A DNA stretch of 64,000 nt from Pleomorphovibrio marinus. GTDB lineage: Bacteria > Bacteroidota > Bacteroidia > Cytophagales > Cyclobacteriaceae. A model generated the notes under the pieces. It searched no databases. It was not told the origin of the DNA and saw only the letters and a program-made list of their open reading frames with translations. Every line of letters begins with the position of its first letter. Within the stretch, counting starts at the first letter, position 1. Below, piece by piece: positions 10,401 to 19,093 of this stretch. Made by a program: the position numbers and the translations under genes. Where the stretch lies: the NCBI RefSeq assembly GCF_003347495.1, contig NZ_QCXY01000003.1, positions 1 to 64,000 on the forward strand, in the 5' to 3' direction.

Positions 10401-10597
10401 CTCACCCCGGGCATGGGTTCTCCATTTTGGTCCGTGACTTTACCCCGAACATCTCTATCCAGCAAAAGTTCTTCGACCGTAATGGACGCATGGGCATACA
10501 ACGACGATGTTGGAAAGCCCAGAAGCAAAAGCATGCCAATGGTCATGCACCATGGCCTTGCTTTCCTCATGAAGGAAATCAGTAATTTGTTTTTCAT
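7457..10597 (-). CDS. SusC/RagA-family TonB-dependent transporter (pair 2)
   Basis: TonB-dependent outer-membrane importer of 1046 residues. After a signal peptide (ends near LYAHA) come the carboxypeptidase-like regulatory domain (VRGKVTDQNGEPMPGVSV, about residues 49-130), DEVVVVGYGTVRKSDLTGSV, the plug (RIRGINSINSGVNPLFVIDG; ESVEVLKDASSAAIYGARGA) and a barrel ending in TFSAGLNISF. The plug is closer to the SusC consensus than that of pair 1. The unit starts a SusC-SusD operon that ends at the terminator near 5891. The divergent neighbour is a two-component system, which might control it, but no site proves this. Confidence 0.95.
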   Translation of the reverse strand: MKNKLLISFMRKARPWCMTIGMLLLLGFPTSSLYAHASITVEELLLDRDVRGKVTDQNGEPMPGVSVLVQGSTTGTVTDLDGNYTITVPDATTLVFSFIGFESQTVPITDQAEVNITMSEDATALDEVVVVGYGTVRKSDLTGSVGSVKGDKLIDRSQPNAVKALQGRIAGVEVLNNQNSPGASARIRIRGINSINSGVNPLFVIDGIIGADLNMINPADIESVEVLKDASSAAIYGARGANGVIMVTTKRGQKNQNLIQYDNFVSVSHRATSVPVLNSSEFMEIYNRAFDNAQKYDPSGYAQGRFQRANPMDFPDLFDANGNPRYDTNWEDEIYNAAWAQNHNLSFRGGSQTTSYNVSLGYTNEDGIMMNSGFERFTGKIALDSEIKPWLTVGGSILGTRSSRRIVDDANGALNVARMTAEALPLIPIRYPDGRWGSNADWPGTEGGENPVKIANNRYTDVNLNQLYGDLYMNFKITNELEFKATFSTIFDSQKNNFYSSRDLRLLSADQGGIATVSTNQRLYWQTENFLTWTKAIGDRHRINAMAGFSFLEDSFENLSVRSEGFIDDFFQWRNIRAGNIIPISGINGNVGAYALNSYFTRWNYSLDDKYLFTVTGRYDGSSRFGTNTKYAFFPSVGVAWRASEEGFMQGVDAVSNLKLRASAGSTGNQEIGNFNSLQFLGTFNVLKAAGNEIGISQTSFGNPDLQWESTDQLDFGIEFGLFNSRLMVETDLYYKRTKNLLLNAPLPWSTGFGSVTQNIGSVENKGIEVTLSSVNVEKGNFMWTTDLNWSTNRNTILELGANDADIFPGPWFLGQTNILRVGEPIGSIWGRVRLGTWNQDQADEAAQFGLLPGDIRWQDLDNNGVINAQDSKIIGRMYPKWVGNITNTFQYKNFDLSFEFRVVYGQDVINATKHSVEDRQTLANSYATVLDAWRPDNQDAMVAEVRAWGTPYLTNMDTHWVEDGSFVRLQNLMFGYTFPPELLSRFKINTARVFLSGQNLLLFTPYTGYDPEVNTFEGAGQLPQGLDFFPFARPRTFSAGLNISF

Positions 10598-11325
10598 TTG
10601 AAATTGGGTTTAGTTGAATAAATTAGTAAGAACAGCAGCAGCAATCCCAAAACAGAAAAATGGTCGACTTAATAGAATAGGTGGAGAGTCAATCCACAAA
10701 CTGTAGGGGAAATTAACTGCTGTTTCCGTTAAGCGGATTAAATAATATACTGTTGAAATAAATGGGTAAACAATAGGTTTGATTAAAGAAACAAACAAAA
10801 AACCAGATTGCCAATCAGGTTCATTGCAATAGGTCCAATGGATAGAATAATCATTGCCAGTATATAAATTACTTGTAATATTATTACTTTTGGTTGAATT
10901 TCAAAAAAGATTTTTTAAAAAAAAGGGCAATTTGACAGGCGTTATTTTTTGTTTTTAAAAGGCACTTTCTCTTTATAATAATTTTGGGATTTACAATTTT
11001 ATTATTATAATCATCCGATTGGCCTAAAAAAATAATCATTTGCAAAAACATCATTTTACCCAAGATTTCAAGGATGGTGTAGATTAGCTTTATGGCTGAT
11101 GGTACCTACGAAAACTACATCAAACCTGCAGTTTACTCATGATCGAAAAGCAGATAATTGACCTCCCATTCCTTTACGAAAAGAAAGGAAAACAAACATA
11201 AAAATAATTTTTCAGCTCCAGGTTTTAATCCAACCACCTATCCTAAACCTAAGTGAAGAGCTTCCACATATTGGTCTATTTTGGATTAATTTCTTAATTT
11301 TAATGGTTGTAAACTTAATCTATAA
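10598..11325. other. AT-rich divergent intergenic region
   Basis: This stretch of 728 bases lies between divergent SusC (minus) and the sensor kinase (plus). It is strongly AT-rich with long A and T runs around 10900-11000. A plus-strand TACTTTTG at 10885-10892 fits the Bacteroidota -7 consensus, but it is 434 bases from the kinase start. No convincing gene, terminator or long palindrome was found. Confidence 0.5.
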
Positions 11326-13368
11326 ATGGGTAGGGTAATTTTTGTGTTAATTCTTGGTTTTGCAATCCCACTTCAAAGTCAATCGCAATCTGCAAAAATA
11401 GACAGTTTGATTTTTCTTTTAGATACTTCCACCAACCATAGTCAACAGATTGATGCTGCGATTATGCTTTCCAGGGAAATCCATTCCACAGAACATGACG
11501 AGGAAAAGGAGTATGGGTATGCGCAGTTTGCGGTAGAAAAAGCAGAGGACTTAGGGGATACCCTCCTAATGGCAAAGGCCATGGATAATTTGGGACTATT
11601 GTACCGTTTTCATGAATTATTTGCTAAGGCGGTGCCCCTGCATATCAGGGCATTTGAACTTGTGGAAAATAAGGATGTGGATCCGTATTACCCCATGAGG
11701 TTTGCCAACAATGCCGGGGTGGCTTCCCGATACCATCAGGCATTGGACCAGGCCGCTCACTATTATCTCAAGGCCTTAAGGATCGCAGAGCAGGAAGAGG
11801 ATTTGAGAAACATTGCCATTGCCAGCAACGGACTAGGAAATGCCCTTAGCCAACTAAAAGGCAGAGAGGAGGAGGCCAAGCAATTTTTTACTATTGCCCT
11901 TTCCGCGGAGGAAAAAAGAGAGAACACCTTGGGTATGGCCATCAATTATTTATCTATTGCGGACTATTTCACCCAAATTTCGGAATATGATTCAGCTAGG
12001 AACTACCTGGACACATTGTTGAAAATTAACCAGGGCCGGGAGGATGACTTCGGCATTGCGATGACCTATGAATATTTCGGTCACAACCAATTAGCAGAAG
12101 GAAAAGACCTTGCCCTTGCCAAGCGGTATTACGAAGATGCGCTCCTTTTATTCAGGGCACTGGACAACCAAACAAAAGAGTGCCAGATGTTAAATAACCT
12201 AGGGGAAATAGCCAGGCTTCAAAATAATATCCAAGAAGCCAAATCCTTGTTCCTAAGAGCCTTGTCCATGGCAGAGGGGCTTGAAAACAAACAACTTATT
12301 GTGGACAATTCCATGGTTTTGGCGGAAATAGCGGAAATGGAAGCAGATTATGAAATGGCTCTAACCCGATACAAAACTGCCCAAACATTCAGGGACAGTA
12401 TCAATATGAGCCGGCAAGAAACTGAAATTTCGGCCATGAAAATGGAGTATGATTTTCAGAAAAAAGAATCAGAGATAGCATTGCTAAAAAAGGATCAGGT
12501 GCTACAGGAAGCTGCTTTGAACACCGAAAAGGAAAAGTTAAGAAGGCAAAGAGCTATCCTTGTTTTTCTAATTATCAGCGTGGTGGGTGCTGCGCTTTTG
12601 GTGATCCAGTTTATCAAAAACCTGAATATCAAAAAGAACACGATGATTTTGCTTCAGGAGCAAGAGCAAAAAAGGCTGAAAACGGTATATGAAAACAACT
12701 TACTTCAGGCCCAAATTTTAGCCTCCAGAATGCAAATGAACCCCCATTTTCTTTTTAATTGTCTGAATTCGGTGAAGTATCTGATTCAAACGGGCACCTA
12801 CAAAGAGGCTATACGGTATTTAACCACTTTCAGCAGGTTTGTTCGGGAAATCCTGGAATCTGGAAAGAAAACCACCATTTCCCTAAAAGGTGAACTGGAT
12901 TTGATAGACAGATATGTAAGGTTGGAGAGGAACAGATTCGATCAGGAGCTTCTTTTTGAGCTCTCCATGGAAGGCATTACAGAGGATGACCTCGAAGGAA
13001 TAGAGGTCCCACCTATGCTCCTACAGCCTTTTGTTGAAAATGCAATATGGCATGGACTTCTTCCCAGTGCAAGGGCAGAAAAAAAACTTCAATTGTCCGT
13101 AGCTAAGGAAGGGGAAGATATCCGCATTGTACTGACCGATAATGGTGTTGGGCGTTCAAATATAGGTGGAAATACACTACACAAAAGCATGGGAACGAAA
13201 ATCACCCGAGAAAGAATAGCACTTTTTAACAAGGATAAAATTAAAAAGATTAGTTTTGGCTTCGTAGATTTAAAAGACAAGGCAGGCATAGCCCTAGGCA
13301 CACAGGTTGTCATCCAGCTAGGGAAAAACGTGCGCCAACAACCAGAGGAAGATTTAGTGTTGACATGA
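11326..13368 (+). CDS. TPR-containing LytS-type sensor histidine kinase
   Basis: Membrane sensor kinase of the His_kinase (LytS/YehU) class, 680 residues. It has a signal peptide ending near LQSQSQS, then about 350 residues of tetratricopeptide repeats (for example ALRIAEQEEDLRNIAIASNG) that should lie in the periplasm. A coiled coil follows, then one membrane span near residues 405-425 (ILVFLIISVVGAALLVIQFI). The cytoplasmic kinase core holds phospho-acceptor His474 in MNPHFLFN, the N box VPPMLLQPFVENAIWHGL and the G box DNGVGRSN. Its stop codon overlaps the start of the LytTR regulator (ATGA), so the two are co-translated partners. The input signal is unknown. Confidence 0.93.
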   Translation: MGRVIFVLILGFAIPLQSQSQSAKIDSLIFLLDTSTNHSQQIDAAIMLSREIHSTEHDEEKEYGYAQFAVEKAEDLGDTLLMAKAMDNLGLLYRFHELFAKAVPLHIRAFELVENKDVDPYYPMRFANNAGVASRYHQALDQAAHYYLKALRIAEQEEDLRNIAIASNGLGNALSQLKGREEEAKQFFTIALSAEEKRENTLGMAINYLSIADYFTQISEYDSARNYLDTLLKINQGREDDFGIAMTYEYFGHNQLAEGKDLALAKRYYEDALLLFRALDNQTKECQMLNNLGEIARLQNNIQEAKSLFLRALSMAEGLENKQLIVDNSMVLAEIAEMEADYEMALTRYKTAQTFRDSINMSRQETEISAMKMEYDFQKKESEIALLKKDQVLQEAALNTEKEKLRRQRAILVFLIISVVGAALLVIQFIKNLNIKKNTMILLQEQEQKRLKTVYENNLLQAQILASRMQMNPHFLFNCLNSVKYLIQTGTYKEAIRYLTTFSRFVREILESGKKTTISLKGELDLIDRYVRLERNRFDQELLFELSMEGITEDDLEGIEVPPMLLQPFVENAIWHGLLPSARAEKKLQLSVAKEGEDIRIVLTDNGVGRSNIGGNTLHKSMGTKITRERIALFNKDKIKKISFGFVDLKDKAGIALGTQVVIQLGKNVRQQPEEDLVLT

Positions 13369-14138
13369 AAGTTGCTATTGTAGATGATGAGGCACATTGC
13401 GTGGAGAGTCTCGCTTTGGATTTGCTTAGTTTAGGCCGGAAAATTGAAATCGTATATAAAACCACCAAACCGGAGGCCGCCTTGGACGGGATACTGGAAA
13501 AGGAAATCGATCTTCTGTTTCTGGACGTTGAAATGCCGGGCCTCAACGGTTTCGAACTACTGGAACAACTTCAACCTCTGCCCTTCGACGTAATCTTCAC
13601 TACTGCATACAGCCGATACGCCATGCAGGCCTTCCGATATCAGGCCTTCAACTATTTGCTCAAACCTGTGGATGTTTCAGAGTTGGAGGAGATTTTGGAA
13701 AGTTGGGAGAAGAAATTCGGAAAGGAGAAACAAAAAAAAGAAAACCCGGAGATAGACAGCCTCTTAAAGTACTTAAAAAAAGAAGGCATGTTGAGAAGCA
13801 AGATTGCAGTTCCCGTTTTGGATGGCTATGAGTTCATTGCTGTAAATGAAATAATATTTTGCAAAAGTGAAAACAACTATACCTATTTCTATTTTAAAAA
13901 CAAGCAAAAACTCCTGATCAGCAAAACTCTCAAGGAAGCTGAAAAAACCCTTCAGAGTTTTGGCTTCCTGAGGATACACCAATCCTACCTTGTAAACTCC
14001 AAGTATTTAAAAAAATACCAACGCAAAGACGGGGGCTTTGTCCTGATGCAGAGTGGGCACAAACTTCCTGTAAGCCAACAAAAAAAGGATTTGATCACCA
14101 GCTTCTTTGATGCCATCAGCAAGAGAAACGATACCTAG
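13365..14138 (+). CDS. LytTR-family response regulator
   Basis: Partner regulator of the upstream kinase, 257 residues. The receiver domain (about 1-120) has the acidic pair at 7-9, phospho-acceptor Asp54 in LFLDVEMPG, and Lys in YLLKPV. The C-terminal LytTR DNA-binding domain (about 145-250) contains CKSENNYTYFYF, the KTLKEAEKTL stretch and FLRIHQSYLVN, typical of this class. The ATG overlaps the kinase stop by four bases. LytTR regulators bind direct-repeat sites near target promoters. No such site was identified here, so its targets (possibly the adjacent SusCD unit) remain a guess. Confidence 0.94.
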   Translation: MKVAIVDDEAHCVESLALDLLSLGRKIEIVYKTTKPEAALDGILEKEIDLLFLDVEMPGLNGFELLEQLQPLPFDVIFTTAYSRYAMQAFRYQAFNYLLKPVDVSELEEILESWEKKFGKEKQKKENPEIDSLLKYLKKEGMLRSKIAVPVLDGYEFIAVNEIIFCKSENNYTYFYFKNKQKLLISKTLKEAEKTLQSFGFLRIHQSYLVNSKYLKKYQRKDGGFVLMQSGHKLPVSQQKKDLITSFFDAISKRNDT

Positions 14139-14275
14139 TGCCTGTCACAAATATTGAAATAAACCCAAAGTTATGGCATCAAAAAAATTATGGTTTCTTT
14201 ATATCTAGACTTTATTGTTGGTCTGATAATTGTAAAGGTTCTTTTTAAATTTTTATTCCAAGAACCAATCCTGAC

Positions 14276-15796
14276 ATGGCTGTAATAGGAAAAATAATTA
14301 AAAAAGCGATTGAACTTGGCGAAAAGTTCAACAATGAAGATGCCCCAATCAAAAAGCAAACGGAAGTATTGAAGGAGCTTTTGGAAAAAGCCAAAAACAC
14401 CGCTTTTGGCAAATACCATGGTTTTGAGCTTCAATTGGAAAGTGACAATTTCATTAAACAATTCCAGGAAAAGGTACCTTATCATGATTATGATGAAATC
14501 TACAGGAATTGGTGGTGCCAGATTAGGAAAGGCTACAAGGACATCACATGGCCAGGGATCAATACCTACTTTGCAGTAAGCAGTGGCACCACCAGCGCAA
14601 GTAAGTACATCCCGGTGACAGATGAAATGCTCGACTCCATCCGTAAAACGGGGGTGCAACAAATCACCACATTGTCAAAATACGATCTCCCTGAGGATTT
14701 TTTCGAAAAGGAAATTATGATGTTGGGCAGCTCAACTGGGTTGGAAGATAAGGACGGTTTCCTGGAGGGAGAAATCAGCGGGATCAGTGCCAGCCAAATC
14801 CCTTTTTGGTTCGAAACCTTTTACAAGCCGGGGCCGGAAATATCTTCCATTCCGGACTGGGACGAACGGGTATTTAAGATCGCCAAAGAGGCCAAAAATT
14901 GGGACATTGGCAGTATCTCGGGTATCCCTTCCTGGATCGAGCTTATGATGAAAAAAGTGATCTCCTATAATGGCGTAAACAATATTCACGATATTTGGCC
15001 TAACCTCAAGGTTTATACACCCGGAGGAGTGGCCTTTGAGCCCCATCGCAAAAGCTTCGAGAAAAACCTGGCCCACCCACTCATTTACATAGATACCTAT
15101 TTGGCCTCCGAGGGTTTCTTGGCCTTCCAAAGCAGACCGGATACCGATGCCATGCAATTGGTGTTGGACAATGGGATATTCTTTGAGTTTGTGCCCTTCA
15201 AACCAGAAAACATGACTGAAGAAGGCGGGGTTCACCCAGATGCCAAAGCACTTACGGTGGACCAAGTAGAGGAAGGAGTGGATTACATATTGGTAATAAG
15301 CACTGTTTCTGGTGCCTGGAGATACATGATAGGAGATACAGTTGCCTTTACGGATGTTAAAAGGGCGGAGATCAAAATCACAGGTAGGACCAAGTTTTTC
15401 CTGAATGTGGTAGGAAGCCAGTTAAGTGTGCACCAAATGGATAATGGTATCTCTGCCCTACAGGAAGAATTCAACCTGACGGTACCGGAATTTACCGTAG
15501 CCGCCGTTCAGGAAGATGGGGAATATATCCATAGATGGTACCTTGGAAAGGGAGATGGGGAAGCACCCGACAAGAAGGTGGGGAAATTCCTAGACCAATA
15601 CCTACAAGAACACAACAAAAACTACAAAGTGGCCAGAAGCAAATCCCTAAAAAGGGTGGAACTTAAAATCGTGGATTCCGAAAAGTTCTACGCCTACAAT
15701 GAAAAACAAAAGAAAAAAGGGGGCCAGGTGAAATTTCCAAGGGTGATGAAAGAAGAAGCTTTCAGGGAATGGGAAGAGTTTCTGCAAAATGGATAA
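14276..15796 (+). CDS. GH3 auxin-responsive promoter family protein
   Basis: Bacterial member of the GH3 family, which belongs to the adenylate-forming superfamily. Plant GH3 enzymes join amino acids to acyl acids such as auxin or jasmonate. The 506-residue protein is of family length and carries the ATP/AMP motif FAVSSGTTSASKYIPVTDEM (about residues 99-118), a middle motif around VYTPGGVAFEPHR, and the lower-domain motif FFLNVVGSQLS. Substrates of the bacterial homologues are not established. The gene stands alone, 137 bases after the LytTR regulator and convergent with mntP. The identification is firm; the reaction is inferred only at family level. Confidence 0.88.
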   Translation: MAVIGKIIKKAIELGEKFNNEDAPIKKQTEVLKELLEKAKNTAFGKYHGFELQLESDNFIKQFQEKVPYHDYDEIYRNWWCQIRKGYKDITWPGINTYFAVSSGTTSASKYIPVTDEMLDSIRKTGVQQITTLSKYDLPEDFFEKEIMMLGSSTGLEDKDGFLEGEISGISASQIPFWFETFYKPGPEISSIPDWDERVFKIAKEAKNWDIGSISGIPSWIELMMKKVISYNGVNNIHDIWPNLKVYTPGGVAFEPHRKSFEKNLAHPLIYIDTYLASEGFLAFQSRPDTDAMQLVLDNGIFFEFVPFKPENMTEEGGVHPDAKALTVDQVEEGVDYILVISTVSGAWRYMIGDTVAFTDVKRAEIKITGRTKFFLNVVGSQLSVHQMDNGISALQEEFNLTVPEFTVAAVQEDGEYIHRWYLGKGDGEAPDKKVGKFLDQYLQEHNKNYKVARSKSLKRVELKIVDSEKFYAYNEKQKKKGGQVKFPRVMKEEAFREWEEFLQNG

Positions 15797-15889
15797 TTAT
15801 TTAGTTGTTAATTGCGGGTAATGCCTTATATCCCCCAACCCTATTATCCCCTTAAGTCATTAACAATTATTCCATTATACAATTAACCA

Positions 15890-16444
15890 TTAAATACCAA
15901 GATAGAAAAGTTTTAGCCCAATTATAATTAAACCGACTCCGGCGGCAATTTCAAGTCTTTTGCCGAAAACCTTGCCCATCTTCTTTCCAAAATAAAGCCC
16001 CAAATAAACAACAACAAGGGTGAAGGCAAAAATCAAGGCAGCCATAGACCATATATTTACTGGCCAAAATGCAAGGCTCACTCCCACAATCAACCCATCA
16101 ATACTGGTAGCAAAGGCAAGGGCGAATACCAGCCAAGAGTTTGTGGGGCGGATTTCGGGCTTTTTACTATCTTTCCTGAATCCATCTAGGATCATTTTTG
16201 CTCCAATTATACTCAATAGCACCAAAGCCACCCAATGGTCGTAGCCCCTCACCCAAAGCTTTGCCTGCAGGCCCATTTGCCAACCTATCACCGGCATACC
16301 ACCTTGGAAAATGGCCATTACCCCTGATATTCGGAGTATTTTCCACCTGGACATCCGTGGCACTGCCAACCCAAGTGTCAAAGAGACCACAAAGGAGTCT
16401 GCACAAATACCCAAAGCAATCAAAATCAAGGTTGGCAAATCCAT
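15890..16444 (-). CDS. mntP: MntP-type manganese efflux protein
   Basis: Small inner-membrane exporter of Mn(II), 184 residues from the ATG at 16444; a TTG twelve codons further upstream is less likely. Six hydrophobic segments are visible. The two half-repeats carry the conserved acidic motifs ICADSFVVSLTLGL near the N-terminus and FATSIDGLIVGVSLAF in the middle, where MntP has its metal-binding Asp residues. It converges on the GH3 gene and diverges from the DEAD-box helicase. I saw no clear yybP-ykoY manganese riboswitch in the 168 bases upstream. Confidence 0.88.
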   Translation of the reverse strand: MDLPTLILIALGICADSFVVSLTLGLAVPRMSRWKILRISGVMAIFQGGMPVIGWQMGLQAKLWVRGYDHWVALVLLSIIGAKMILDGFRKDSKKPEIRPTNSWLVFALAFATSIDGLIVGVSLAFWPVNIWSMAALIFAFTLVVVYLGLYFGKKMGKVFGKRLEIAAGVGLIIIGLKLFYLGI

Positions 16445-16582
16445 AAAAAAGGTAAAGTTACTTTCCCAATATTCCTGCAATGATAATATAAATAAGCCTT
16501 TCCCCAGTATTCCTGATCAAAAAAGGCTACCTTTGGCCTTTCAAAAAACTTTGAGGGATCCCCTAGCTTCCTTCTAAGAGAA

Positions 16583-16590
16583 TATCTTTG
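16583..16590 (+). promoter_or_regulatory. Bacteroidota -7 element before the helicase gene
   Basis: TATCTTTG matches the TAnnTTTG consensus of the primary sigma factor in Bacteroidota. It would place a transcript start about 16 bases before the ATG at 16613. No TTG at the usual -33 spacing was found. Confidence 0.4.
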
Positions 16591-16612
16591 TTTTTCACAC
16601 CCGCTTTGTAAT

Positions 16613-17812
16613 ATGTCCTTTGAACAACTCCCACTTATCTCTCCATTACTTAAGGCCCTAAAGGAAGAGGGGTACGAAACCCCAACTCCCATTCAGGTAG
16701 AAGCCATCCCAGTGGTCTTGAAACAGAAGGATCTCTTGGCTTGTGCCCAAACAGGAACGGGTAAAACAGCGGCTTTTTCTCTTCCAATCCTTCAATTGCT
16801 GGATCAGGTACAACCAAAGAAAAGAGGTATCAGAACCTTGATCCTCACGCCTACCCGGGAATTGGCCATTCAAATCGGAGAAAGCTTATCTGCCTATGGT
16901 AATTACCTTTCCATAAAGCATACGGTGATTTTTGGAGGAGTCTCACAACTCAACCAAACCAAGGCCCTAAAAAGTGGAATGGATATCTTGGTGGCGACAC
17001 CGGGAAGGCTTCTGGATCTTATGCAACAAGGCTTTGTGAAATTAGACCATATTGAGATTTTTGTGTTGGACGAGGCCGACCGTATGCTGGATATGGGTTT
17101 TATTCACGATGTGAAAAAAATCATTGGAAAATTGCCAACAAAAAAGCAGACACTGCTCTTTTCGGCCACCATGCCTCCAGAAATACAACAGTTGGCCAAA
17201 ACACTGCTGCATCAACCCTCTATTGTAGCGGTAACACCACCTTCTTCCACTGTGGAAAAAATAAGCCAATACCTTTATTATACCAACAAATCGGACAAGG
17301 TGAAACTACTGGACCATTTGTTGGATGAAGAGGACATAGGGCAAGCACTGGTTTTTAGCCGCACCAAACACGGCGCAGATCGGGTGGTAAGAATTTTGGA
17401 CAAAAAAGGCCATAAGGCAAAGGCCATCCACGGAAACAAAAGCCAAAACGCTCGTCAAAATGCACTAAAGGATTTTAAAGACGGAAAAATCAAAGTATTG
17501 GTGGCAACCGATATTGCCGCCAGGGGGATTGACATCGATGAGTTAGAAATGGTAATCAACTTCGATCTTCCTGAAATCCCTGAAACCTACGTACACAGAA
17601 TAGGAAGAACAGGTAGAGCAGGACTATCCGGAAAAGCAATTTCCTTCTGCGATGGTGAGCAACATAAGCTACTCAAGGACATTGAAAAATTGATTGGCCT
17701 TCGCATAGAGGTAGTTCACGAACACCCCTACCCTTTTGAGGCCCAAAAATCCGAGGAGAGCCCATCTAGGGAGAAAAAGAAGCAGCCCACACGAAATAAG
17801 AGGTATAGGTAG
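16613..17812 (+). CDS. RhlE-type DEAD-box RNA helicase
   Basis: ATP-dependent RNA helicase of 399 residues, cytoplasmic. All family motifs are present in order: Q motif [11 protein letters not shown], Walker [26 protein letters not shown] in [16 protein letters not shown] in FSATMPPE, then [24 protein letters not shown] and [11 protein letters not shown] short basic tail ([12 protein letters not shown]) probably helps RNA binding. The order and spacing fit the RhlE branch used in ribosome assembly and cold adaptation. It is a single gene diverging from mntP. Confidence 0.94.
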   Translation: MSFEQLPLISPLLKALKEEGYETPTPIQVEAIPVVLKQKDLLACAQTGTGKTAAFSLPILQLLDQVQPKKRGIRTLILTPTRELAIQIGESLSAYGNYLSIKHTVIFGGVSQLNQTKALKSGMDILVATPGRLLDLMQQGFVKLDHIEIFVLDEADRMLDMGFIHDVKKIIGKLPTKKQTLLFSATMPPEIQQLAKTLLHQPSIVAVTPPSSTVEKISQYLYYTNKSDKVKLLDHLLDEEDIGQALVFSRTKHGADRVVRILDKKGHKAKAIHGNKSQNARQNALKDFKDGKIKVLVATDIAARGIDIDELEMVINFDLPEIPETYVHRIGRTGRAGLSGKAISFCDGEQHKLLKDIEKLIGLRIEVVHEHPYPFEAQKSEESPSREKKKQPTRNKRYR

Positions 17813-18384
17813 CTCTCCTAGGGTCCTTTTTGATCTTACCTTTAGAAGGTGTCAAAAGTAGCTGAATAAATACAGGTTTTTTGGCAGGGAGTTTTGCTAT
17901 TTGTAATTTATTGGCACTTGAATTGATATCGGTGTCCGGCAATGTATTCGTATCAAAAGCGTTTTCTCCCTATTTTCCTTGCCTGTTGGTTTGGGCTGAC
18001 CGGAGCGGGTTTTATTTCTATTTCCTTCTCCTATCTGCACACCTATCAAGCAGAGGAAAAAGCCGGTTTTTATGCGGAAAATGTCATTTCAGACAATCAC
18101 TTTCTTTGCTATTCCCCAAAATTCTCGACTTCAGGAATCCTATTGTCAAAATGGCTTCCCACAGGTTATCTTTCCTACGCATATTTTTATCTAGAGGAAA
18201 CTTTTACCCTTGGGATAAGGCATGCGTTGAGCATGTCCATAAAGATCATCCCGGAACTTGGAATAAGGGACTTAATTTTTCCAACCCATTTTTTTTGGTA
18301 AAAGGCTGCTATGCATTTACGGGCTAAAGTCTTGCCCGATCCTTATTTTTAAATTATCTACCTCCTGCTTTTCCCTTTCCGGAA
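17813..18384. other. Intergenic stretch with only weak open frames
   Basis: These 572 bases hold two overlapping plus-strand frames: 17942-18301 (119 residues, hydrophobic N-terminus) and 17881-18327 in another frame. Neither has a recognisable domain, a ribosome site or protein-like composition along its length. I do not call either a gene, although the 119-residue frame could encode a small secreted protein. Confidence 0.4.
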
Positions 18385-18408
18385 TTGAGGAAAACCTTTA
18401 ATAAAACA

Positions 18409-18936
18409 ATGAATATAGATTTCATATCTTTAGGCGTGTCTATCGTACTGATTATGGCCTTTATTGCCCCAATTTATCTTCACATTCGACAAAGCAACCT
18501 TCAAATGTCCCGAGCCTTGGCAGAAATAGAAAAATTTGCCCACAGCCATGGGTTAAATTTGAACAGAATGGAAAATTGGAGGAAAAGGTACTTTATTGGA
18601 CTGGACAGTATAAATGCCAAACTAGTATACACTTCTGATATGTCGACGATCCCTCCATCTCTTTTGGATTTGGAAGAGGTGGCACAGATTCTTTTAGAAG
18701 AACACTTCCACCATGCACACATCAACAAGGGGGAAAAAACCAAAGTACTAGATAGTGTTTACCTTCTGTTACTTGGAATAGAAGGACAAGAATTGCACCG
18801 CTTGGAATTCTATGATGGCAACAAATTCTCAGACCTTTCGGGGGAAGCAATGCTGGCTAAGCAATGGAAAAAGTCCATCGAGGAAGCCATAGGGGCAGCA
18901 AATCCCTTAAAAGCCCTTTCATTGTCAAAGGCATAA
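18409..18936 (+). CDS. Hypothetical protein with N-terminal membrane anchor
   Basis: I do not recognise the family. From the ATG at 18409 it has 175 residues; a TTG at 18385 would add eight. One hydrophobic span (about residues 5-22, FISLGVSIVLIMAFIAPIYL) is followed by a soluble, charged domain that includes RMENWRKRYFIGLDSINAKL and ends in an Ala/Leu-rich stretch. This suggests a single-pass anchored cytoplasmic or periplasmic domain. It is preceded by an unassigned stretch and followed by a terminator-like hairpin at 19021. Codon use and composition look normal for the window, so it is probably real. Confidence 0.7.
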   Translation: MNIDFISLGVSIVLIMAFIAPIYLHIRQSNLQMSRALAEIEKFAHSHGLNLNRMENWRKRYFIGLDSINAKLVYTSDMSTIPPSLLDLEEVAQILLEEHFHHAHINKGEKTKVLDSVYLLLLGIEGQELHRLEFYDGNKFSDLSGEAMLAKQWKKSIEEAIGAANPLKALSLSKA

Positions 18937-19020
18937 GCATGCACTCAGGTGGAATTCATAGAAGGCCTTTACCGAACAAAATAAACGAAGGGAATTTTAA
19001 TGAACTCCACACAATTAGAG

Positions 19021-19058
19021 AAACCGTCTTCAAGCTGAAGATGGTTTCTTTAGATTTT
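19021..19058 (+). terminator. Probable intrinsic terminator
   Basis: AAACCGTCTTCA at 19021-19032 pairs, with one G-T pair, with the segment 19036-19047. The stem is followed by a T-rich tail. It would end the 18409-18936 transcript, 84 bases after its stop, ahead of the TerC gene. Confidence 0.65.
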
Positions 19059-19093
19059 CCATTATTCACTTAAGAACAACAGCGAGGATCCCC

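Noticed and set aside
10885-10892. TACTTTTG as promoter of the sensor kinase
   Set aside because: It is 434 bases upstream of the kinase start, too far to assign without transcript data.
16445-16612. Possible manganese riboswitch (yybP-ykoY) before mntP
   Set aside because: The conserved loop sequences of that riboswitch were not found in this stretch, nor before the TerC gene.
17881-18327. Overlapping plus-strand frames of 148 and 119 residues
   Set aside because: No ribosome site, domain or convincing composition; the two overlap in different frames and neither can be preferred.
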